From the NCBI GenBank assembly GCA_021851885.1, contig JAJZBS010000010.1:1-52231 (forward strand): a DNA stretch of 52,231 bases, in the 5' to 3' direction. Made by a program: the position numbers and the translations under genes. The stretch is from Actinomycetes bacterium (GTDB taxonomy: Bacteria; Actinomycetota; Acidimicrobiia; Acidimicrobiales; JAMCQF01). Positions 8,429 to 15,925 of the stretch are shown piece after piece (positions within the stretch are counted from its first letter, which is position 1; each line of letters opens with the position of its first letter). The notes beneath the pieces were generated by a model that was not told the DNA's origin, did no database searches, and worked only from the letters and a program-made list of their open reading frames with translations.

Positions 8429-9067
8429 ATGACCGCGATGCCGGAACCGGGCCGCCGCACCCAGCAGGAACGGAAGGCGGCGACCCGGGCGGCGCTGCTC
8501 GACGCCGCACTGTCGTCCCTCATGGACCGGGGCTACGCCCGCTTCACCACGACCGAGGTCGCCAACCGGGCGGGGACCAGCCAGGGCTCGGTGTTCAAGC
8601 ACTTCCCGTCGAAGTCCGCGCTCCTGGCAGCGACGATCGAGCACCTCTTCGACGGCCTGCGGTCGAACTTCTCGGCCGCCTTCGAGTCGGTCCCCGCCGG
8701 CGAGCGGACGGTGGCACGGGCGCTCGACCTCCTGTGGGCGCAGATGCTCGACGAACGCCTGGGCGCCGCGTACGACCTCTACGGTGCCGCCTGGACCGAC
8801 CCGGACCTGCGGGCCGCGCTCGAACCGGTCATGTCGGCCCACATCGACCGGCTGGTCGAGCTGGCCCGGTCGGTAGGGGCGGGTACCGGCCTGGAGCTGG
8901 CCGGGGAGTCGTTCGAGGCGTTGGCCGGGGTGGCCATCCTGTGCCTGCAGGGGCTGCGCCTGAACCAGATGGTGCGACCCGACCCCGGCGAGGTGGCCGA
9001 CACCCTGCGGGTCCTGCGCCGCCTGATCGAGGTGGGGGCGTCGCCGCCCGCACGTGGAAGAAAGTGA
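8429..9067 (+). CDS. TetR-family transcriptional regulator
   Basis: The product has 212 residues from the ATG at 8429 (a second ATG at 8438 is possible). The track ORF starts at 8309 without support. The N-terminal helix-turn-helix reads TRAALLDAALSSLMDRGYARFTTTEVANRAGTSQGSVFKHFPSKSALLAATI, a textbook TetR domain. The C-terminal part is an all-helical ligand domain of the TetR_C type. A TTGACTAC string lies 44-51 bp upstream of the start, close to the half-site of the dyad described in the findings. Downstream after 180 bp comes an enolase-superfamily gene it may regulate. The effector is unknown. Confidence 0.92.
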   Translation: MTAMPEPGRRTQQERKAATRAALLDAALSSLMDRGYARFTTTEVANRAGTSQGSVFKHFPSKSALLAATIEHLFDGLRSNFSAAFESVPAGERTVARALDLLWAQMLDERLGAAYDLYGAAWTDPDLRAALEPVMSAHIDRLVELARSVGAGTGLELAGESFEALAGVAILCLQGLRLNQMVRPDPGEVADTLRVLRRLIEVGASPPARGRK

Positions 9068-9247
9068 CTGAGTGATTACTAAGTAGTACCCTGCGGACAT
9101 GGCCGGAGGGGATCGGGAGGTGGCGTCCGCCGCCGGGCGGTCACGCAGGCTCCCGGGCCCCGGGCTTCAGCCGCCGGCCCGTGCGGCCGGTATGCGATCG
9201 GGACCCGGGCGGTTGCGCCGGCCGGGCACAGCGAGAGGATGCGCCCC
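9068..9247. other. Intergenic region between TetR gene and dehydratase gene
   Basis: The proximal 25 bp are unusually AT-rich for this window (GAGTGATTACTAAGTAGTACC) and contain the perfect small dyad TACT-A-AGTA at 9081-9089. This may be a promoter or operator element for the downstream enolase-superfamily gene. The remainder is GC-rich with no clear features. Confidence 0.35.
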
Positions 9248-10429
9248 ATGAAGCTGGTCAAGGCCACGTCGTACGCCATCGCCGTGCCCCCGCCCCACCA
9301 CGGCGGGTTCGCCTGGTACTTCGTCCGCCTGGAGACGGACTCCGGCCTCGTCGGTTGGGGGGAGACGGCGGTGCTCACCGCCCTCATGGGTCACGAGCGC
9401 GCCTTCCACGAACTCATCGGCAGCATGTTCAACCGGTACCTGGTGGGTAGGGACCCGATGAACCGCGACCCGCTCAACAAGCAGATGTACGCCGGCCTCT
9501 CGTACCACCACAACGACTACATCGCAGCCGGGATCATCAGCGCCTTCGACATCGCCATGTGGGACATCTGCGGCAAGGCGTTCGGCGTGCCGGTGGCCGA
9601 CCTCCTCGGTGGCCGCCACCGCGAGCGCATCCGCACCTACACCTACATCTACGACCTGGAGCACGAGCACGGCCTCCTCGGCTCCATCGCCAACTGGGTG
9701 GGCAATCCGGCACGGTTGGCCGAGCTCGCCCGCATGCTCGTCGACCAGGGGTTCACCGGGCTGAAGCTGGACCCGCTCGACTACCTCCCCCCCGGTTCGG
9801 TCCCCCTCCAGCCGTGGGAGATCCCCCCGGCCCAGTACGACCGGGCCGAGAGGTGCATCGAGGCCATCCGCACCGCCATCGGCACCGAGGCCGACATCTG
9901 CATCGGCACTCACGGCCAGACGACGCCGTCGGTGGCAAGGCGCCTGGCCCGGCGCCTGGAGAAGTACGACCCGCTGTGGCTGGAGGAGCCCTGCCCGCCG
10001 GAGAACTTCGAGGAGATGGGGAGGATCGCCCGGTCGACCTCCATCCCCATCGCCACCGGGGAGCGCCTGGCCTACGTGCACGACTTCCAGAAGCTGTTCG
10101 CGGCCGGCGCGTGCGCGTTCGCCCAGCCCGATCTCGGCTCGTGTGGTGGGATCACCGCGGCCAAGCAGATCGCCGGCATGGCCGAGGCCTACTACGTGCT
10201 GATGGCCCCCCACGTCTGGGGTGGGCCGGTCATCACCGCCGCCGCCCTCCAGCTCGACGCGGCGACGCCGAACTTCCTCATCCAGGAGAGCATCCACACC
10301 TCCCACGGCTTCTTCGACGAGATCGTGAAGGAGCCGTTCCGCTGGGAGGACGGCGACCTGATCATCGACGACCGGCCGGGGATCGGCATCGAGCTCGACG
10401 AGGAGCGGCTGGCCGCCTACGTCATCTGA
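9248..10429 (+). CDS. Enolase-superfamily dehydratase (mandelate racemase/muconate lactonizing enzyme family)
   Basis: The product has 393 residues from the ATG at 9248, which has GAGAGG 9 bp upstream; the track ATG at 9239 lacks a ribosome site. The capping domain (GLVGWGET, GIISAFDIAMWDICGKAFGVPVADLLGG) is followed by the barrel with the KxD motif (GLKLD, K173), LWLEEP, ATGERL and the general-base His in PHVWGGP. These resemble acid-sugar dehydratases such as galactonate dehydratase. The segment that usually supplies the first metal-binding Asp reads IGTHGQ, so the exact ligand set is uncertain. The likely role is dehydration or isomerisation of a sugar acid or related hydroxy acid, possibly controlled by the upstream TetR protein. 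Confidence 0.88.
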   Translation: MKLVKATSYAIAVPPPHHGGFAWYFVRLETDSGLVGWGETAVLTALMGHERAFHELIGSMFNRYLVGRDPMNRDPLNKQMYAGLSYHHNDYIAAGIISAFDIAMWDICGKAFGVPVADLLGGRHRERIRTYTYIYDLEHEHGLLGSIANWVGNPARLAELARMLVDQGFTGLKLDPLDYLPPGSVPLQPWEIPPAQYDRAERCIEAIRTAIGTEADICIGTHGQTTPSVARRLARRLEKYDPLWLEEPCPPENFEEMGRIARSTSIPIATGERLAYVHDFQKLFAAGACAFAQPDLGSCGGITAAKQIAGMAEAYYVLMAPHVWGGPVITAAALQLDAATPNFLIQESIHTSHGFFDEIVKEPFRWEDGDLIIDDRPGIGIELDEERLAAYVI

Positions 10430-10455
10430 ACCCACCGGGCGCCGGACCCTCCGCC

Positions 10456-10474
10456 TCCCGCCGCGGTGGCGGGA
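10456..10474 (+). terminator. Stem-loop after the dehydratase gene
   Basis: A 7-bp perfect stem TCCCGCC / GGCGGGA with a 5-nt loop starts 27 bp after the stop codon at 10429. It has no T-run. It is a plausible terminator of the dehydratase transcript. Confidence 0.5.
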
Positions 10475-10559
10475 CGATCGACCCTGCCGGATCGGGTCGG
10501 CGGGGAGCACGCTCGTTGCCGGGGGTGTTGGAGGGCGAGGCGTTCGAGAGGAGGCGGCC

Positions 10560-11333
10560 ATGGGGCGTCATCGCGGGGCCGCCACGATGGTCCGTCCGGA
10601 ACCACCACGGGGCCGGGCCCGACGCCGGACCGTGCCGGTTCCGGCCGCCGCCGTGGCCAGGCGGGTCACAAGGCGGTTCGGAGGCCGGTTCTCGACCGAG
10701 CTGGGCATCGACGTCGACGCTGGCGACGCCGAGGTCGAGCGGTGGTTCCTGGCCGCCACTCTCTTCGGCACCCGGATCTCGGCAACGCTGGCCGAGCGGG
10801 CGTTCGGTGTCCTCGACAGCGCCGGGCTCCGGCGTATCGCCGACGCGGCGCAGTTCTCGTGGGATGACCTGGTGGCCCTCCTCGACGCGGGCGGCTACGC
10901 CCGCTACGACTTCAAGACGGCCTCCCGGCTCCATGCTCTGGCCGCCGCCGTCACCGAGTGGGCAGGAGGGTCGGTGGCCACGTTCGGCTCCCGCCACACC
11001 TCCTACCCGGAGCTACGTGACGCGCTCGACGACCTGCCGGGATGGGGGCCGGTCACGGTCGGCCTGTTCCTCCGGGAGCTGCGCACCGTCTGGCTGGGGG
11101 CCAGCCCGCCCCTCGACACCCGCGCAGAGGAGATCGCCCGCCACCTCCGCCTGTACACCGCGGCGGCGGGACGGGACCCGTTGGGGGCGATCACTCGACT
11201 GTCAGACGAGGCCGGTCTCGACGCCCGGGACGTGGAGGGTGGGCTGGTCAGGATGTGGCTGGCGCACCGGCACGCCATGGCCGGCTGTCCCGGTGGGGCG
11301 GCGTGCACCGGCCTCGCCCCTGTCGGCGGGTGA
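10560..11333 (+). CDS. HhH-GPD-like DNA glycosylase/endonuclease III-related protein
   Basis: The product has 257 residues from an ATG with GAGAGGAGG 5 bp upstream. The core is all-helical. DDLPGWGPVTVGLFLREL matches the helix-hairpin-helix of the endonuclease III/MutY superfamily, and PLDTRAEEIARHL matches the segment carrying the catalytic Asp (vDtHv in Nth). The hairpin lacks the lyase lysine, so a monofunctional glycosylase-like or purely DNA-binding role is more likely. The C-terminus has a CPGGAAC pair of cysteines but not the full four-Cys iron-sulfur cluster. The assignment is by motif only, and a non-repair function is possible. Confidence 0.6.
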   Translation: MGRHRGAATMVRPEPPRGRARRRTVPVPAAAVARRVTRRFGGRFSTELGIDVDAGDAEVERWFLAATLFGTRISATLAERAFGVLDSAGLRRIADAAQFSWDDLVALLDAGGYARYDFKTASRLHALAAAVTEWAGGSVATFGSRHTSYPELRDALDDLPGWGPVTVGLFLRELRTVWLGASPPLDTRAEEIARHLRLYTAAAGRDPLGAITRLSDEAGLDARDVEGGLVRMWLAHRHAMAGCPGGAACTGLAPVGG

Positions 11334-11335
11334 GC

Positions 11336-11353
11336 GCCCCTGCCACCAGGGGC
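11336..11353. terminator. Bidirectional stem-loop between convergent genes
   Basis: A 7-bp perfect stem GCCCCTG / CAGGGGC with the 4-nt loop CCAC sits in the 45-bp gap between the stops of the HhH-GPD-like gene (plus) and the DUF4193-like gene (minus). It can end transcription from either side. Confidence 0.62.
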
Positions 11354-11378
11354 ACCACGGATACCACGCCCGGTTCCG

Positions 11379-11918
11379 TCAGCTCCCGTTGGCGCAGTCG
11401 ATGCAGAGCACGTTGACAGGATCGGCCAGCTGGCGGCGGTCCTTCACGAGGAAGCAGGAGCGGCAGACGAACTCGTCGGCGCCCCGTGGCCGGTACTCCT
11501 CGGTGGCCGTGGCCAGGAGGGTGGGCGCCTCGTCCTCTTCGGGCTCCTCCTCCTCGACCTCCTCGCCCTCCGCGGCCGGCCCGCCACCCATCCGTTCCCG
11601 GAGGATCACGTCGAGGTCGGCCTCCGTCTCCTCGGCCTCATCCTCGTCCTCGTCCTCGTCGCCGGCGGCGACCCGGGCCACTGTGACGGCCGGCTGGCCC
11701 TCCTCGCCCTCCTCCTCGGCGAGCGCCTCCTCGTCCAGCTCCTCCTCCTCGATGGCGAGCTCGGCCGCCTCCTCGTCCTGTTCCTCGTCGAGCGCCTCGT
11801 CGGCTTCTTCGAGCTCGACGTCGTCGAGGTCGACCTCGAACACGGCACCCGCTTCCGGGTCCTCCAACTCGTCTTCGCTCTCGCCGCCGTGCAGCAGCGC
11901 TCGGGTGTCGGTCTGCAT
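11379..11918 (-). CDS. DUF4193-like acidic zinc-ribbon protein
   Basis: The product has 179 residues from the ATG at 11918 (AAGGGAGC upstream). The track extends it to 12905 through the neighbouring gene. The C-terminus is a treble-clef or ribbon-like metal site, FVCRSC-(17-20)-CIDC, with the EFxCxSCFLV pattern of the actinobacterial DUF4193 family. The rest is extremely acidic: residues about 15-145 are mostly Glu, Asp and Ala, much longer than the acidic stretch in usual family members (about 100 aa in total). The function of the family is unknown. The gene starts 50 bp after the phosphoribosyltransferase fusion and may be co-transcribed with it. Confidence 0.72.
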   Translation of the reverse strand: MQTDTRALLHGGESEDELEDPEAGAVFEVDLDDVELEEADEALDEEQDEEAAELAIEEEELDEEALAEEEGEEGQPAVTVARVAAGDEDEDEDEAEETEADLDVILRERMGGGPAAEGEEVEEEEPEEDEAPTLLATATEEYRPRGADEFVCRSCFLVKDRRQLADPVNVLCIDCANGS

Positions 11919-11968
11919 CGGTGCTCCCTTCGAGATGCGTTCGAGTCCGCGACCGCGGACGTGCCGGA

Positions 11969-13327
11969 TCAGCCCACCAGGTGCGTCGTCGGGGCCAGAT
12001 GGGTGCTGAACCAGTCTCGGGCGGCGGCGGCCGCTTTGTCGAGGGTGCCCGCCTCCTCGAACAGGTGGGTGGCGCCGGGTACGACCAGGAGCTGGGTCTC
12101 GCAGTGCATCTGGGCCTGTGCGGACCTGTTCAGCTCCAGGACCAGATCGTCGTGGCCGCCCACGATGAGCAGGGTCGGAGCGGTGACGTCGGCCAACCTG
12201 GGGCCGGCCAGGTCGGGGCGCCCGCCCCTGGAGACGACGGCGGCCACCTCCGCGCCCTGTTCGGCGGCGGCCCACAGCGCCGCCCCGGCCCCCGTGCTGG
12301 CGCCGAAGTAGCCGATGGGGAGGCCGCTCGCCTCCGGCTGGGCGCGTAGCCACGCGGTGGCGTCGGCCAGCCGGCGTCCCAGCAGCTCGATGTCGAACAC
12401 GTTGGCCCGGTCGAGCTCCTCGTCCACCGTGAGGAGGTCGAAGAGGAGTGTCCCCAGGCCGGCGTCGTTGAGTACGGCCGCGACGTATCGGTTGCGCGGG
12501 CTGTGCCGGCTGCTGCCGCTGCCGTGGGCGAAGAGGACGATCCCGGTGGCGGTCTCCGGCACGCTCAGGTGCCCTCCCAGCCGGACCGGGCCGGCCATCA
12601 CCACGATGTCCTCGTCGATCGCCGGCGGGTCGTCCGCACCGTCCCGCCCGCCTGCGCCCCTGCTGTCCGCGGTCATGGCCACGGGGGGGCGCTCGATGCC
12701 GGCCGCCTCCAGGAGGGCCACCACCTCGTCCTCGTCGACCTGGGTGAAGTCCTCGTAGAACTGGCCGATGGCGAAGAACTGCCCGGGCGTCTCCAGGCTG
12801 ACGAATTCGTCGGCCACCGGCCCGATGCGGGCCTCCCATCCAGGCGGTGCCACCGGCACGGCCAGCACCACGCGCGCCGCGCCGTGCGCCCTCGCCACCA
12901 TGCATGCGGCCCGCGCCGTGGATCCGGTGGCGAGGCCGTCGTCCACGATCACCGCCGTCCTCCCCGTCAGGTCGAGCCGGGGCCGACCCCGCCGGAACCG
13001 TCCGGCGCGGCGTTCGAGCTCGGCTCGCTCCCGGGCCTCGACGGCGGCCAGCTCGGCTCCCTCGACTCCGGCGGCCCGCACCACCTCGTCGTTGACGACG
13101 CGGACCCCGTCCTCGCCGATCGCACCCATGCCGAGCTCCGGCTGGAACGGCACGCCGAGTTTGCGGACCAGGATCACGTCCAGCGGGGCACCGAGCGCCC
13201 GCGCCACCTCGGCGGCCACGGGCACGCCGCCGCGGGGCAGGCCGAGGACGACCGCTGCCTCACCCTGCAGATCATGCAGGCGGCTGCTCAGCCGACGCCC
13301 CGCATCGGTCCGGTCCTTGAATCGCAT
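11969..13327 (-). CDS. Phosphoribosyltransferase / alpha-beta hydrolase fusion protein
   Basis: The product has 452 residues, with GGGAGGAGAA just upstream of the ATG. Residues 1-215 form a type I phosphoribosyltransferase domain with the PRPP loop VIVDDGLATGST (about 126-137) and the LGLPRGGVPVA start. Residues 230-452 form a dienelactone-hydrolase-like alpha/beta hydrolase with the nucleophile elbow GASTG, LFAHGSGSSRHSPRN, an acid in GGHDD and His in PGATHLFEE. The same two-domain architecture is known in mycobacteria and other bacteria, where the combined function is not established. It is followed by the DUF4193-like gene. Confidence 0.88.
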   Translation of the reverse strand: MRFKDRTDAGRRLSSRLHDLQGEAAVVLGLPRGGVPVAAEVARALGAPLDVILVRKLGVPFQPELGMGAIGEDGVRVVNDEVVRAAGVEGAELAAVEARERAELERRAGRFRRGRPRLDLTGRTAVIVDDGLATGSTARAACMVARAHGAARVVLAVPVAPPGWEARIGPVADEFVSLETPGQFFAIGQFYEDFTQVDEDEVVALLEAAGIERPPVAMTADSRGAGGRDGADDPPAIDEDIVVMAGPVRLGGHLSVPETATGIVLFAHGSGSSRHSPRNRYVAAVLNDAGLGTLLFDLLTVDEELDRANVFDIELLGRRLADATAWLRAQPEASGLPIGYFGASTGAGAALWAAAEQGAEVAAVVSRGGRPDLAGPRLADVTAPTLLIVGGHDDLVLELNRSAQAQMHCETQLLVVPGATHLFEEAGTLDKAAAAARDWFSTHLAPTTHLVG

Positions 13328-13480
13328 GTCGTTCTCCTCCCGCGCCCTGCCACCTTGTGCTGGCGGCAGCGTGGTCGCCAGGGTCCATGGTCACCACTGG
13401 ACGGCCATCACACGCGGCAGCAAAACGGCGTGCCGGGTCGAGCTCCGGCGGTCACGCCGGATGGAGGGTCGGCCGGCGCC

Positions 13481-13498
13481 CGTCCCGGAGGCGGGACG
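13481..13498 (-). terminator. Stem-loop after the minus-strand SDR operon
   Basis: A perfect 7-bp stem CGTCCCG / CGGGACG with a GAGG loop lies 15 bp beyond the stop of the last gene of the 18162-13513 operon. It has no T-run. It is a likely transcript end before the phosphoribosyltransferase gene. Confidence 0.55.
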
Positions 13499-13512
13499 TC
13501 CCCGGCGTGCCG

Positions 13513-14301
13513 TCACACGGTTCCGGCGGTCAGCCCCGAACGCCCGCCGTCGACAGTGATGACCGCCCCGTTCACGAACGACGAATCGGCCGAGGCCAGG
13601 AACAGCGCGACCCGGGCCACCTCCTCGGGATCGCCGACCCGGCCGAGTGGTGTGACCTGGGCGATGTGGTCGCGCATGGCGTCGATCATCATCCCGGTGG
13701 CCACGCCCCCGCTGGCGATGCAGTTCACCCGGATCCCCAGCTTGCCGAACTCGTGAGCGCCGACGTGCGTCAGCGGGATCAGGCCTCCTTTGGCGACCGA
13801 GTACGCGGCGATGGACGGGTTGCCGAAGAGCGCATCGAGGGACGCGTGATGGATCACCGACGCGGCTGCTGACCGTTCGAGGCACGGAAGCAGCGCAGCC
13901 GTGCAGGTGAAGGCGCTCGTCAGGTTGACGTCGAGGAGCTCCTGCCACAGCTGAGCCGTCGTCTGCTGGAGGGTGGCGGCCACGTGGGCGCCGGCGTTGT
14001 TGAAGAGGACATCGACCCGTTCATGACGGTCGGCGATCGCCTCGGCGGCGCGTGCCACGTCCACCCGATCGGCGACGTCCGCCGTGTGGACCTCGATGGC
14101 CAGCCCTTCGGTGCGGAGCTCGGCGGCGAGGGAGTCGTTGCCGGCGCCGTCACGGTCGATCCCGACGACGGTGGCGCCGTGGCGGGCGAAGAGGCGGGCG
14201 CTGGCCCTGCCGATACCGGACGCCGAGCCGGTGATCACCGCTACGGCACCTTCCAGGCGCCGCGCCGGGTCGCCGGACCCCGTTGTTGGCGGTGCGGGCA
14301 T
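13513..14301 (-). CDS. Short-chain dehydrogenase/reductase (classical SDR)
   Basis: The product has 262 residues. It carries the cofactor loop TGSASGIG (after VAVIT), an acidic residue after strand 2 (VVGIDRDG, suggesting NAD+), NNAG, an active-site Ser in HASLDAL and YSVAKGG (YxxxK). The C-terminal GAVITVDGG is the usual tetramer-forming tail. The ATG is 3 bp after the stop of the amidohydrolase gene, so the two are coupled. It probably oxidises a secondary alcohol or reduces a ketone in the pathway encoded by the six-gene operon; the substrate is not visible. Confidence 0.92.
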   Translation of the reverse strand: MPAPPTTGSGDPARRLEGAVAVITGSASGIGRASARLFARHGATVVGIDRDGAGNDSLAAELRTEGLAIEVHTADVADRVDVARAAEAIADRHERVDVLFNNAGAHVAATLQQTTAQLWQELLDVNLTSAFTCTAALLPCLERSAAASVIHHASLDALFGNPSIAAYSVAKGGLIPLTHVGAHEFGKLGIRVNCIASGGVATGMMIDAMRDHIAQVTPLGRVGDPEEVARVALFLASADSSFVNGAVITVDGGRSGLTAGTV

Positions 14302-14304
14302 GGC

Positions 14305-15552
14305 TCAGCCCACCTCGGCGTGCCAGGCGCGTGAGCGCACGTGGTCGGGCACCGGATGGCGGAACAGTTCGGCGGCGTTCGACCACGTCACCTTCTCCTT
14401 GATCCCTTCGGGCAACGAGGCGATCTGCGCGTGGAGGAAGGGCTGGGTGTCCGGCCAGGTTGAGTCGGCGTGAGGATAGTCGCATTCGACCATGACCCGG
14501 TCGGCGCCGATCCGGTCGATCATCTCGAACCCGGCGGCGTCGTCGAGTGCGCAGAACCAGAAATTCCGGCGCAAGACCTCGAGCGGGTGGAGATCCTCGT
14601 CCACCCACCCGCCGGTGAACTCCCGGTACCGGAAGCAGTGCTCGATCCGGTCGACGAGGGCCGGCACCCAGTCGATGCCCCCCTCGGAGATGGCGATGCG
14701 CAGCCGTGGAAACCGCAGGGCCACCTTGGAGAAGAGCCAGTCGGTGGTGGTGATGATCGACCCGACGAAGAACAGGGCGGTGGTGACCTCGGGCGGCGCG
14801 TCAGACGATCCGCCGACGATCGACGACGCCGACCCGACATGCAGGCAGAGCACGGTGTCCGTGTCCTCGCAGGCGGCGAGCAGCGGGTCCCAGTAGCCGG
14901 TGTGGATGCTCGGCAGGCCGAGCTTCTCCGGCATCTCCGGGAAAGACAGCGCCCGGAACCCCCGCTCGGCGTTGCGCCGGACCTCGGAGGCGGCCACCTC
15001 CGGGTCGCGCAACCACGTCACCTGCAACGGGATGAACCGTTCCGGATGCCCTCCGACCCAGGCATCGAGATGCCAATCGTTCCACGCCCGCATGGCCGCC
15101 AGCCCCACCTCGGGATCCTTGGCCTCGGAGAACCGTGCCCCGGCGAAGCCGGCGACCATCGACGGGAAGCACAGGGACGCCCAGATCCCCGCCCGGTCCA
15201 TGTCCTCGACCCGTGCGTCGGCGTCGAAGCAGCCACGGCGCATGTGGTCGAACCGGGTGGGCTCCATCGAGTACTCCGCAGGCGGCCTGCCGGCTACCGC
15301 ATTGGTCCCCGCGTTCGGGATGAGGCGGTCCTCGAACTGCCAGACCTGGCTGCCGTCGGCCTGCTCCACCACCCGCGGCGCCCGTTCCGCCAGTCGTGCC
15401 GGCATGCGCCCCTCGAACGTGTCCGGTGGCTCGACCAGGTGGTCGTCCACGGAGATGATGGTGTACTCCCTGGTCCTCGGCTCGACCTCGGGGAGGAAGG
15501 TGACCGAGCGGGGACGGCCTACGCCGATGGTGAGGCCTTCGAGTGTCGACAT
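14305..15552 (-). CDS. Amidohydrolase-2 family metal-dependent hydrolase/decarboxylase
   Basis: The product has 415 residues from an ATG with AAGGAGC 7 bp upstream. It is a TIM-barrel amidohydrolase_2 protein. The N-terminal SVDDHLVEPPDTF replaces the classical HxH by D-D-H, a pattern common in this actinobacterial and mycobacterial subgroup. LCLHVGS and VMVECDYPHADSTWP supply later ligands (His and Asp). Members include ACMSD-type decarboxylases and hydrolases of ring-fission products, but many are uncharacterised. It lies between a Dabb gene (65 bp upstream) and an SDR gene (3 bp downstream). Confidence 0.9.
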   Translation of the reverse strand: MSTLEGLTIGVGRPRSVTFLPEVEPRTREYTIISVDDHLVEPPDTFEGRMPARLAERAPRVVEQADGSQVWQFEDRLIPNAGTNAVAGRPPAEYSMEPTRFDHMRRGCFDADARVEDMDRAGIWASLCFPSMVAGFAGARFSEAKDPEVGLAAMRAWNDWHLDAWVGGHPERFIPLQVTWLRDPEVAASEVRRNAERGFRALSFPEMPEKLGLPSIHTGYWDPLLAACEDTDTVLCLHVGSASSIVGGSSDAPPEVTTALFFVGSIITTTDWLFSKVALRFPRLRIAISEGGIDWVPALVDRIEHCFRYREFTGGWVDEDLHPLEVLRRNFWFCALDDAAGFEMIDRIGADRVMVECDYPHADSTWPDTQPFLHAQIASLPEGIKEKVTWSNAAELFRHPVPDHVRSRAWHAEVG

Positions 15553-15617
15553 GGTGCTGCTCCTTACCTGTGGTGGCGGTGCGGGTGGTGGTGCGGCTTC
15601 AGCGCCCGACGGGGCGG

Positions 15618-15923
15618 TCAGGCCCCGGTGCCGGTCCGGTACTGGACGGCGGTCCGGCTGGCCAGGATGGGCCGGATGTGCTCGGTCACCAGGGCGACGT
15701 GGGCCGGATGGGCGGCATAGGCCCGGTAGCCGTCCTCGTCGTCGAAGTCGGCAACGACTGCCAGGTCTGCGTTGTCGGGGGCGAGGCCGGCGTCGGTGCC
15801 GAAGCTGTACGCACGGATGCCCGGGATGGCGGCCGGGAGCCCGGCGAGACCGTCGAGCACGGCGGACACCTGGTCGCCGGTGGTGCCGGGTCCCCAGGTC
15901 ATGAGGACGACGTGTCGGAACAT
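15618..15923 (-). CDS. Dabb (stress-responsive A/B barrel) domain protein
   Basis: The product has 101 residues. It starts with FRHVVLMTW and has the ferredoxin-like alpha-beta layout of Dabb/dimeric A-B barrel proteins, ending in the conserved DFDDEDGYRAYAAHPAHVALV segment. Such proteins form homodimers. Several catalyse cyclisation or cleavage steps (for example olivetolic acid cyclase-like proteins), while others have no known reaction. Its start is only 2 bp beyond the stop of the luciferase-like monooxygenase gene, so it belongs to the same operon and may act on that enzyme's product. Confidence 0.88.
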   Translation of the reverse strand: MFRHVVLMTWGPGTTGDQVSAVLDGLAGLPAAIPGIRAYSFGTDAGLAPDNADLAVVADFDDEDGYRAYAAHPAHVALVTEHIRPILASRTAVQYRTGTGA

Positions 15924-15925
15924 GG

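Noticed and set aside
6025-8523. 832-residue minus-strand ORF across threonine aldolase and glycosidase genes
   Set aside because: Arg/Pro/Gly-rich composition typical of an out-of-frame reading of GC-rich genes. It overlaps two recognisable genes and has no family signature.
9064-9093. GTGACTGAGTGATTACTAAGTAGTACC as a further member of the 20-bp dyad group
   Set aside because: It shares short words but not the 7-6-7 layout; kept only as a separate possible element.
9559-12009. 816-residue plus-strand ORF
   Set aside because: Shadow of the dehydratase, HhH-GPD-like and DUF4193-like genes; the Ser-rich end is the complementary reading of the acidic Glu/Asp codons.
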